Source of the DNA: Lachnospiraceae bacterium
Lineage (GTDB): Bacteria; Bacillota; Clostridia; Lachnospirales; Lachnospiraceae
Assembly: GCA_022845895.1 (NCBI GenBank)
Contig: AP025573.1
Span: 2,142,501 to 2,206,500 of the forward strand
Length of the DNA stretch: 64,000 bases
Direction: 5' to 3'
In this document: piece after piece, positions 58,003-64,000 of the stretch
Position numbering within the stretch: the first letter of the stretch is position 1
Layout: every line of letters begins with the position of its first letter
The notes under the pieces: model-generated
Told to the model about the DNA's origin: nothing
What the model saw: the letters and a program-made list of their open reading frames with translations, nothing else
Database searches by the model: none
Program-made: the position numbers and the translations under genes

Positions 58003-58521
58003 CTATATAAGCAGGACTGTCAGAAATATGCCGCTCATGACTCCAAGGCAGCGGCATAATCTCATCTTCGTCCTCATTCCTTCTCTTTTTTCCGACATGG
58101 AGACAGCCAACTGTTCCTGATACAGTTCCAGCGTCTTGACCTGCATATCCATGTCTGCCGCCCCAAGCCTTCCCCCCAGGGCCGCCAGCCGTCTTCTCTC
58201 CTCCTGCGGAAGCCCGGATACCGACAGATATGCCTCCGTCTCCGTCTCCCATATATCGGAGAACATTCCGCCTTCTCTTTTGTCCATGCTCCGGCTCATC
58301 TGGAAAAGCCAGCCCGCGTACGGTTCCCGGACCTGTTCCTTGATATGGAGGAACGCCTCACCGAGATAAGCTCTGCTGTAACGTATCTCGCTCTGCAGCA
58401 TATAGATGATCTGCTGCAGATACTGCATCTGCCTGTACTCATCCTGAATTCCGGACGCCGCTCTCATCCCCATCAGCGTCGTCCCCGCAATGAGCAGCAG
58501 CCCGCCAGCTATCTTCAACAT
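58003..58521 (-). CDS. spoIIIAB: stage III sporulation protein AB
   Basis: 172 residues with membrane helices at both ends (about 3-20 and 155-171) and a helical middle domain related to type II secretion GspF proteins (LQQIIYMLQSEIRYSRAYLG, then RRRLAALGGRLGAADMDMQV). Thought to be the membrane platform for the SpoIIIAA ATPase. The start is 6 bases after the spoIIIAA stop. Confidence 0.93.
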   Translation of the reverse strand: MLKIAGGLLLIAGTTLMGMRAASGIQDEYRQMQYLQQIIYMLQSEIRYSRAYLGEAFLHIKEQVREPYAGWLFQMSRSMDKREGGMFSDIWETETEAYLSVSGLPQEERRRLAALGGRLGAADMDMQVKTLELYQEQLAVSMSEKREGMRTKMRLCRCLGVMSGIFLTVLLI

Positions 58522-58527
58522 ATCCGC

Positions 58528-59478
58528 CTACACCCCTTGTCCCGCCGGCTGCTCTTCATACAGAAGGGACCCCCGGCCGTCATATATTCCTTCTATCTGT
58601 CCGGGATGCAGGTGGCTGCCAAGCACGATGTACCGCTCAAACCTTTTTTCCTGTACGAGCCTGCCAAGCAGCGGCTTCTTCCTTATCTCCTCCATAGACG
58701 CGCCGTGTATGCTGGCAAGCATCTTGCATCCGCAGTGCATGGCATATTCGACAGCATGTACATCTTCCGCGGCCCCGATCTCATCCACCGCCAGCACCTC
58801 CGGGCTCATGGACCGTATGAGCATTATCATGCCTTCTGCCTTTGGACAGCAGTCCAGTACGTCCGTGCGCATCCCGAGATGGTTCTGGGCCACCCCCATA
58901 TAGCATCCCCCGATTTCAGAGCGTTCGTCCACCACTCCGACCGACATCCCCCTCACCCATGCATTTCCGTCCGATATCTGGCGTATCATATCTCTGAGAA
59001 GCGTCGTCTTGCCACACCTGGGCGGCGATATGACGAGCGTATGGCATAGCTGCCTGTTACAAGAGACATAAGGGAATACTGCATCCGCACATCCCAGCAC
59101 TTCATGAGCGATCCGCAGGTTCACGGAAGATACGTATTTTATATTTTTTACTTTACCGTCTTCTATGATTGCCTGTCCGGTCATTCCCACCCTGTGTCCT
59201 CCTTCGATCGTTATGAATCCCTGTTTCATCTCCTGTTCATATGCATACAGCGAGTAATTGCTGATATATCCCATCATTTCCCTGATATCCTCCTTTGTAA
59301 CGATGTAGGGTCTGCCACGTCCCGGCCCTGCCATAAGCTCATCTCCCCGGTAAACCATAAGAAGCGGCTTGCCTGTCCTCAGTCTGATCTCCTGCAGATA
59401 GTCGAACTGGAGCTGTTCTTCATCGATGAGCCGGCGCACCTTCATGGGCAGCACCTTCAATATCCTGTCTCTTTGCAT
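58528..59478 (-). CDS. spoIIIAA: stage III sporulation protein AA (secretion-type ATPase)
   Basis: Mother-cell ATPase of 316 residues, related to type II/IV secretion ATPases. N-terminal domain with YDYLQEIRLRTGKPL-type segment and GGHRVGMTGQAI; Walker A SPPRCGKTT at 151-159; Walker B region GMIMLIRSMSPEVLAVDEIG and the HGASMEEI segment. First gene of the eight-gene operon, expressed under sigma-E in Bacillus. Confidence 0.94.
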   Translation of the reverse strand: MQRDRILKVLPMKVRRLIDEEQLQFDYLQEIRLRTGKPLLMVYRGDELMAGPGRGRPYIVTKEDIREMMGYISNYSLYAYEQEMKQGFITIEGGHRVGMTGQAIIEDGKVKNIKYVSSVNLRIAHEVLGCADAVFPYVSCNRQLCHTLVISPPRCGKTTLLRDMIRQISDGNAWVRGMSVGVVDERSEIGGCYMGVAQNHLGMRTDVLDCCPKAEGMIMLIRSMSPEVLAVDEIGAAEDVHAVEYAMHCGCKMLASIHGASMEEIRKKPLLGRLVQEKRFERYIVLGSHLHPGQIEGIYDGRGSLLYEEQPAGQGV

Positions 59479-59498
59479 CTTTGTCCACCTCTTTACAC

Positions 59499-59526
59499 AA
59501 TATATGTACAGCCTTTCAATTTATTC
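59499..59526 (-). promoter_or_regulatory. possible sigma-E promoter of the spoIIIA operon
   Basis: Minus strand GAATAAA (59526-59520), 13 bp, CATATATT (59506-59499), a partial match to the sigma-E consensus (about KMATATT, 14 bp, CATACAHT). Position ahead of spoIIIAA supports it; the sequence match alone is weak. Confidence 0.3.
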
Positions 59527-59545
59527 CCAAATATGTTACAATCTT

Positions 59546-59594
59546 AATGCCCTCAGATGGCAGAGTATCCGTACCCTTGCCGGCTGAGGGCATT
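59546..59594. other. structured element between spoIIIAA and the metallophosphoesterase gene
   Basis: Perfect 11 bp outer stem AATGCCCTCAG/CTGAGGGCATT (59546-59556, 59584-59594) with an inner GGCA/TGCC pairing (59559-59562, 59579-59582 region). There is no T run, so it is unlikely to be a terminator. It lies 15-40 bases ahead of the plus-strand gene and could be a leader structure. Confidence 0.6.
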
Positions 59595-59632
59595 CAGCGA
59601 AAGATAAAATGAGAAAGAGAGGTACGCATATC

Positions 59633-60811
59633 ATGATTGCTGTTTTTCTTGCTCCGGTCTATATACTTCTGAACATATATGTATTTTGCTGGCTCATCCG
59701 CTGGATGGGTGCCTGCACCCGCCATTTCAAGAAACGTCCGGTCCGGGCGGCCGTGCTTGTCGTCTACAGCTTCTTTGCCCTTTCCATCCTCCTTTCCTTT
59801 TTCTGGCCCGTGAGATGGCTCAAGACGCTCACGAACATCTGGTTCGGAACCGTGTGCTACATCCTGCTGACCGTAGCGGCCGCCGATCTTATCCGCATCA
59901 TTCTGAAATATGTTGTCAAGGTTGACCGGCAGCGGCTCTCATCCCGCCGCACCTTTGTCACGGCGGGTACCGTCTGCATCGCGGTCATACTGTCTGTCAG
60001 CGTATACGGCTTCTTAAATGGGAAACATATCCGTACGACGGAATATGACGTGGCGATTGATAAAGATGCCGGAGATATCCATTCCATGAAAGTCGTGCTG
60101 ACCGCCGACCTGCATCTTGGATACAACACCGGTAATTATGAGATGGAGCAGATGGTGAAAAAGATAAACGCGCAAGATCCAGACCTCGTCGTCATTGCCG
60201 GCGACTTCTTCGACAATGACTTCGATGCCCTGGACGACCCGGATAAAATCGCTACGACACTACGGGGCATCAAAAGCTCTTATGGCGTATATGCCTGCTA
60301 CGGGAATCACGATGTACAGGAGAAGATCCTCGCCGGCTTTACGTTCAACCATGACGAAAAGAAAGTGAGCGACCCCCGTATGGACCAGTTCCTGGCCGAT
60401 TCTAACATCACCCTGCTCCGGGACGAAGGGGTGCTTGTCGAGGATTCCTTCTATCTGTATGGCAGGGCGGATGAAGAGCGGCCCGGCAGGGGAATTGACG
60501 AGCGCAGGACTGCCGTGGAACTGACAGAAGGCATGGATATGGACAAGCCCGTCATCGTCATCGATCATGAGCCGAAGGAGCTGGATGAGCTTGCACAGGC
60601 AGGGGTGGATCTGGATCTGTGCGGCCACACCCACGACGGACAGATGTTCCCCGGCAACGTGACGATAAAGCTTATGTGGGAAAATGCATATGGATACTTG
60701 AAGAAAGGGAAGATGCACAATTTCGTCACCTCCGGTGTCGGCGTATTCGGCCCGAATATGAGGGTCGGTACGAAAAGTGAGATATGTGCCATTGATGTGT
60801 CCTTCCGATAA
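59633..60811 (+). CDS. membrane metallophosphoesterase
   Basis: 392 residues: about four N-terminal membrane helices (MIAVFLAPVYILLNIYVFCW, AAVLVVYSFFALSILLSFFW, IWFGTVCYILLTVAAADLI, then 119-138), followed by an extracellular or cytoplasmic calcineurin-like domain with VLTADLHLGYN, VIAGDFFDND, CYGNHD, VIDHEPKE and CGHTHDGQMFPG. The fold follows the YkuE/TMEM62-like membrane phosphoesterases; the substrate is unknown. The ATG at 59633 is preferred: GAGAGG lies about 10 bases ahead and the first helix follows at once; an ATG at 59609 has no site. It is convergent with the ABC permease gene. Confidence 0.88.
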   Translation: MIAVFLAPVYILLNIYVFCWLIRWMGACTRHFKKRPVRAAVLVVYSFFALSILLSFFWPVRWLKTLTNIWFGTVCYILLTVAAADLIRIILKYVVKVDRQRLSSRRTFVTAGTVCIAVILSVSVYGFLNGKHIRTTEYDVAIDKDAGDIHSMKVVLTADLHLGYNTGNYEMEQMVKKINAQDPDLVVIAGDFFDNDFDALDDPDKIATTLRGIKSSYGVYACYGNHDVQEKILAGFTFNHDEKKVSDPRMDQFLADSNITLLRDEGVLVEDSFYLYGRADEERPGRGIDERRTAVELTEGMDMDKPVIVIDHEPKELDELAQAGVDLDLCGHTHDGQMFPGNVTIKLMWENAYGYLKKGKMHNFVTSGVGVFGPNMRVGTKSEICAIDVSFR

Positions 60812-60812
60812 C

Positions 60813-60843
60813 AGAGACCTGCCGCTTAAAGCGGCAGGTCTCT
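60813..60843 (+). terminator. hairpin shared by two convergent genes
   Basis: Perfect 14 bp stem (60813-60826 with 60830-60843) and 3-base loop; it starts just after the metallophosphoesterase stop. The other arm encodes the last residues of the ABC permease, whose stop lies at the loop. There is only a short T-rich stretch after it (TTCTGCTG), so termination is probable but not textbook. Confidence 0.7.
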
Positions 60844-61623
60844 TCTGCTGAATCTAGCTATGCCGGCGGTCATCAGTACGATTCCCGCCACATACAGGGC
60901 AGCACACATCAGCCATGCCTCGCCGTCACCGGCGCTCAGCCCGTCGATATCGAACAGTGTCAATGGGGTGGCATATTTCAGGCTTTCAAACTTCTCTCCC
61001 ACCCTGGATATCATCTGCAGCAGAAGGGAATATACTACGACAGCCGTGCTTATGGCGGAAGCATTCTTCGATTCATTACAGAAGCAGGAAGCGCACATCC
61101 CCGCCCCGCCGAAGAATACGAGCAGGCCCAGGAGGCCCGTATTGAGCCGCAGGAATGCTTTCATATCCATCTCGCCGGGAAACAGTACTTCGCTGACTAT
61201 AAGAATCAGCCCGGTCGCAAAGCCGACCATGATGACAAGGCACAGCAGAAGGAACAGCGCCTGTGTCAGCATAATCTTCCACCTTTTCACCGGTGCCGCC
61301 AGCAGGTATGCCATGGAGCCGTTGTCTACATAGCGTGCTGCCAGCCTGTTTGCCAGGATTATGATAAAGACGCCCGGAAAAGCGACATACAGTACGCCGT
61401 ACAGATAGCTTGCCACGAACTCGAGCAGGGTGGCTCCCACATTCGTCATTCCGAATGCCGCGAACATGCCCGGCATACTGTCTGCCATCGCACGAAGGCC
61501 GTCTCCCATCTTCGGGTCGAACATCATGGTAATCATGCTGCCATACATGCTGAGCACCGCCAGAAAGATGACGAGAAGTATCCAGTTAGACTTTATTTCT
61601 TTTTTAAATAACGTTGTATTCAT
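60826..61623 (-). CDS. ABC-2 type transporter permease
   Basis: Membrane subunit of 265 residues with about six helices: a short start MNTTLFKKEIKSNW, first helix at about 14-33, an outer loop rich in M and G (MADSMPGMFAAFGMTN), then helices around 70-92, 112-140, 160-180, 190-205 and 240-258. The architecture (FKKEIKSNW start, LAAPVKRWKIMLTQ coupling region) fits ABC-2 export permeases. It overlaps the ATPase gene by 4 bases. Substrate unknown. Confidence 0.87.
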   Translation of the reverse strand: MNTTLFKKEIKSNWILLVIFLAVLSMYGSMITMMFDPKMGDGLRAMADSMPGMFAAFGMTNVGATLLEFVASYLYGVLYVAFPGVFIIILANRLAARYVDNGSMAYLLAAPVKRWKIMLTQALFLLLCLVIMVGFATGLILIVSEVLFPGEMDMKAFLRLNTGLLGLLVFFGGAGMCASCFCNESKNASAISTAVVVYSLLLQMISRVGEKFESLKYATPLTLFDIDGLSAGDGEAWLMCAALYVAGIVLMTAGIARFSRRDLPL

Positions 61624-62519
61624 GATTCCATATCCCCCTCTCCGTAGAAATGCAGGAAGAATTCTTCCAGGCTCTGCGTACGCACGTTCAGGTCGGTCAC
61701 CGTATACATGCCGGCCTTTTTTATAAAGGTATCCAGATTCCGGCCGACTCTCGCGGTCACTGTCCTGGATCCGTCCTGACAGGCGGCCTTTGGAAAACCG
61801 GACGCGAATTCTGCCGCCATCACTGGTTCCAGAAAGGTGATTTCCACCGTCTTCTGCCTGCCCTCTCTCAGCTTCTCCATATCTTCCACCGCGACGAGCC
61901 TGCCGTCCCGGATGATTGCCGCCCGGTCACAGGTACGCTCAACTTCCTCGAACATATGAGAAGACATGAGAATCGTCCTGCCCCGTTTCTTTTCGGCGAG
62001 TATCAGCTCCACGAACCGGTTCTGCATGAGCGGATCCAGCCCGCTCGTCGGCTCATCAAGAATCAGGATGTCTGCCTTCGTGTCCATGAAGGCGCAGACG
62101 ATTCCTATCTTCTGCTTCATCCCCTTGGACATCTTTTTCAGCTTTCCCGACGCGTTCAGCTCGAACAGCTCCATCAGTTCGTGTGCCCGGTCCAGCCCTT
62201 TCATCTTTTTCATCTTCGCCACAAACCTTATGAACTCCATGCCGTTCATAGAATCTATGAATGCAATCTCTCCCGGAAGATATCCGATTGATTTCTGAAT
62301 CTTATCTGCCTTTTTAAAACAGTCCATCCCCTGGATTGACAGGCTTCCGCTGTCAGGTTTGATGAACCCCATGAGCTGGCGGATCGTCGTAGTCTTGCCT
62401 GCCCCGTTAGGACCGAGAAAGCCGAGGACTTCACCTTTTTCTACGGAAAAGCTCACATCGAAGACGCCCCGCCCTTTTCCATAGTCTTTTGTTATATTGC
62501 TGATTTCAATCACGCCCAT
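61620..62519 (-). CDS. ABC transporter ATP-binding protein
   Basis: Export ATPase of 299 residues: Walker A GPNGAGKTT at 36-44, signature KLKKMSKGMKQKIGIV, Walker B ILILDEPTSGLDP, switch SSHMFEEVERTCD, and a C-terminal domain of about 80 residues as in DrrA/CcmA-type exporters. It overlaps the TetR gene by 14 bases and the permease gene by 4, so regulator, ATPase and permease form one operon that the regulator probably represses. Confidence 0.92.
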   Translation of the reverse strand: MGVIEISNITKDYGKGRGVFDVSFSVEKGEVLGFLGPNGAGKTTTIRQLMGFIKPDSGSLSIQGMDCFKKADKIQKSIGYLPGEIAFIDSMNGMEFIRFVAKMKKMKGLDRAHELMELFELNASGKLKKMSKGMKQKIGIVCAFMDTKADILILDEPTSGLDPLMQNRFVELILAEKKRGRTILMSSHMFEEVERTCDRAAIIRDGRLVAVEDMEKLREGRQKTVEITFLEPVMAAEFASGFPKAACQDGSRTVTARVGRNLDTFIKKAGMYTVTDLNVRTQSLEEFFLHFYGEGDMES

Positions 62520-63138
62520 CCAAGTATTCCTCCTTATATACGAGCTTTTTAAACATATCCATCCATCGGTCGAACTCTTCTAGCAGCATATCTACATCCA
62601 TCGGTTTCCCCGACATCCTAAGGTCGTGCAGGTAGCCATCCGCCATCCATATGAGCATCTTCATGACCGTGTACGGCTCTGCATCGTCTTTGAACTTATA
62701 GGCGTCGATATTGCCGAAATACATTTGATACATTACCTCTATCTGAGATAAGTTGATCTGCTTCAGGTCATCCGACACATCTTCCTTCTCTGAATAAAAT
62801 GCACGCATGGCAAAGTCTGTTATGTACGGATTCTTGCGCAGCACTTTGACCTTCTTTTCGGACGCATAGGAAAGCAGCCCAAAGAAATCCGTTATCTCTT
62901 TAAACTTCTTATCTACGACTTGTTCTTTCATCACTTCCATCACATAGTCATACAAGTATAAGTACAGCTCTTTCTTATTATGGAAATAATAAAACAGCAA
63001 CCCTTTGGACACGCCCGCCTTGGATGCAATCAGATCCGTCGACGCCCGTTTGTACTCATTCTGGGAGAACACTTCCATAGCCGCATTGATGATACTCTGC
63101 TGCTTTTCCTCTGGAAGCGTATAGAACTTCTCATTCAT
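62506..63138 (-). CDS. TetR-family transcriptional regulator
   Basis: 210 residues. The N-terminal helix-turn-helix is typical: QQSIINAAMEVFSQNEYKRA, STDLIASKAGVSKGLLFYYF, HNKKELYLYLYDYVMEVM. The C-terminal ligand domain is unassigned. It is the first gene of the exporter operon, and a 15 bp palindrome stands 32-46 bases ahead of its ATG, so it probably represses its own operon until a toxic substrate is bound. Confidence 0.93.
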   Translation of the reverse strand: MNEKFYTLPEEKQQSIINAAMEVFSQNEYKRASTDLIASKAGVSKGLLFYYFHNKKELYLYLYDYVMEVMKEQVVDKKFKEITDFFGLLSYASEKKVKVLRKNPYITDFAMRAFYSEKEDVSDDLKQINLSQIEVMYQMYFGNIDAYKFKDDAEPYTVMKMLIWMADGYLHDLRMSGKPMDVDMLLEEFDRWMDMFKKLVYKEEYLDGRD

Positions 63139-63169
63139 CGTCTCACCCCTTACATTATTCAGACCGGTT

Positions 63170-63184
63170 TGACCACATCGGTCA
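63170..63184. promoter_or_regulatory. candidate TetR operator
   Basis: TGACCACATCGGTCA: perfect 5 bp arms TGACC/GGTCA around a 5 bp centre. A further ACCGGT lies directly to its left (63162-63167), possibly a second half-site. Confidence 0.55.
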
Positions 63185-63250
63185 TCCCTTATCTATACAA
63201 TACCTGATTGACTATTTTTTACAACCCCCCTGCCGCAAAAGTTTCCAGAT

Positions 63251-63351
63251 AAAGCAAGGGGGCCAGACCCCTGAGGTCTGTCCCCTTTGCTTTGGAGGGT
63301 CTGGCCCTTTTCGACAGGGGTCTGACCCCTATGCGATGCGCCTATGCGATG
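63251..63351. repeat. compound palindromic element, family B copy 3 and degenerate hairpin
   Basis: Left part: imperfect hairpin AAAGCAAGGGG.../...CCCCTTTGCTTT (63251-63293) with CCAGACC/GGTCTG inside. Right part: GGGTCTGGCCC and then ACAGGGGTCTGACCCCTATG (63315-63334), identical over 20 bases to one half of the palindrome at 43712-43765. The 11-mer CCTATGCGATG occurs twice, at 63328-63338 and 63341-63351, the second covering the stop codon of the phosphonatase gene. Confidence 0.8.
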
Positions 63352-64000
63352 ATATCGAGCAGCCCTCGTATATCTTTTATGACATAGTCTGCTCCTGCCT
63401 CTTCATATATGGCTTCCGCTCTTCTGCAGCGTTTAAGTCTTTCGCCGTCATCCAGCGCTTCGTACTCGTTCCGTGAGAGTCCCATGATGGAGCTCCCTTC
63501 CACGATGCCGACCGTCGTTACGCCTGCATTTTTCCCTTCTCTGATATCCGCCACCGTATCTCCTACTTTGATGACGCCGCATACAGATGATGCCTTGAGC
63601 ATCTCCATATTGCGGAAAATCATATATGGGTACGGCCTTCCCATATTGTTGACGGAATTGGGACTCACCCACGTATCAGGCGCATAACCGCCTGATCTGG
63701 CCGCCGGGACGACGATTTCCATCATCTCGTCGGTATAGCCTGTCGTGGATCCGATCTTGATGCCTTGCGCCCTGAGCTCTCCCACTACCTCCGGAACGTA
63801 TGGTTTGATATCGGAAAATTGAGGCAGGATTTCCAGCGTCCGGCGTTCCATGTTCTTGTAGATAGCCTCAACGTCCTCTTCGTTCCATCCCCGCCCCTGG
63901 CTTTCTTGGAAGAGTCCGCCTATCCTCGGCATCTCAAGCATCGTACGGATATGGTCTATCTTGAGCATTCCCATCGGCTTTCTCACTTCTTCCATCGTAG
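63342..64000 (-). CDS. phnX: phosphonoacetaldehyde hydrolase (N-terminus outside window)
   Basis: HAD-family phosphonatase that splits phosphonoacetaldehyde into acetaldehyde and phosphate in 2-aminoethylphosphonate use. The 219 visible codons begin within the cap domain (TMEEVRKPMGMLKIDHIRTM); the first roughly 50 residues with the nucleophile aspartate lie beyond 64000. Family parts visible: IKIGSTTGYTDEMMEIVVPA (motif II), GYAPDTWVSPNSVNNMGRPY with PYMIFRNME, and GVIKVGDTVADIREGKNAGV (motif IV). The apparent ATG at 63995 is internal. The last codons and stop lie in a direct repeat attached to a palindromic element. Phosphonate uptake genes should lie to the right. Confidence 0.88.
   Translation of the reverse strand, partial: TMEEVRKPMGMLKIDHIRTMLEMPRIGGLFQESQGRGWNEEDVEAIYKNMERRTLEILPQFSDIKPYVPEVVGELRAQGIKIGSTTGYTDEMMEIVVPAARSGGYAPDTWVSPNSVNNMGRPYPYMIFRNMEMLKASSVCGVIKVGDTVADIREGKNAGVTTVGIVEGSSIMGLSRNEYEALDDGERLKRCRRAEAIYEEAGADYVIKDIRGLLDIIA

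Noticed and set aside
57992-58252. 87-codon N-terminal extension of spoIIIAC
   Set aside because: It lies inside spoIIIAB in another frame; the family protein is about 65 residues.
1-64000. CRISPR arrays, rRNA or tRNA genes, prophage genes
   Set aside because: No regularly spaced repeats, no tRNA or rRNA sequences and no phage structural or integrase genes were recognised on either strand.

Overview
The window is a stretch of the chromosome of a spore-forming, Gram-positive anaerobe, most likely a Lachnospiraceae / Clostridium cluster XIVa species. The grounds are a complete spoIIIA operon, spo0A and spoIVB, an [FeFe]-hydrogenase-type protein, a Cheo-type (Gram-positive) LexA box at recA, a tandem glycine riboswitch, AGGAGG-type ribosome binding sites and a base composition that looks close to half GC. 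Species cannot be fixed from the sequence alone. No rRNA, tRNA, CRISPR array, prophage or transposase gene was seen. Most genes lie on the minus strand.

Layout. 1-5.5 kb: NUDIX hydrolase (cut by the window edge), an aspartate aminotransferase, and an oxidative pentose phosphate operon in the order pgl-gnd-zwf, driven by a consensus promoter with a perfect inverted repeat lying in it. 5.7-10.3 kb (+): a lantibiotic-immunity-type ABC transporter (ATPase plus two permeases), a response regulator/sensor kinase pair and a 43-residue protein, apparently one self-protection unit. 10.3-13.8 kb: rny, recX, recA. 14-20.3 kb: YbaK-type deacylase, LysR regulator, an overlooked 29-residue membrane peptide, a penicillin-binding carboxypeptidase, scpB-scpA, a metallophosphoesterase and a NagD-type phosphatase. 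20.4-29.9 kb: Xaa-Pro aminopeptidase, a second carboxypeptidase, an ABC-class ATPase, a ProX/PrdX-like deacylase, maf, a cation diffusion facilitator, argD, a CmpB-type membrane protein and rpsU. 30-40.2 kb: a glycine-riboswitch-controlled amino acid permease, alaS, a group-B-like [FeFe]-hydrogenase and a methionine module in which MetH is split from its activation domain, with metF. 40.2-52.7 kb: glgA, then the conserved series Asp23-nusB-xseA-xseB-ispA-dxs-tlyA-nadK-argR-recN-spoIVB-spo0A, as in Bacillus. 52.7-59.5 kb: prfC and spoIIIAA-AH. 59.6-64 kb: membrane metallophosphoesterase, a TetR-controlled ABC exporter and a phosphonoacetaldehyde hydrolase cut by the right edge.

The recurring unexplained feature is a set of long, near-perfect palindromes between genes, in two sequence families (GGGGACGGAGG-type and AGGGGTCWGACCCCT-type). 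They sit against promoters, ribosome binding sites and stop codons; one supplies the last codons of a gene. No mobilising enzyme is present in the window. No complete undescribed multi-gene system was identified; the most distinctive items are the palindrome families, the operator/promoter overlap at the pentose phosphate operon, the immunity cassette with its small protein, and several small or structured elements noted below.
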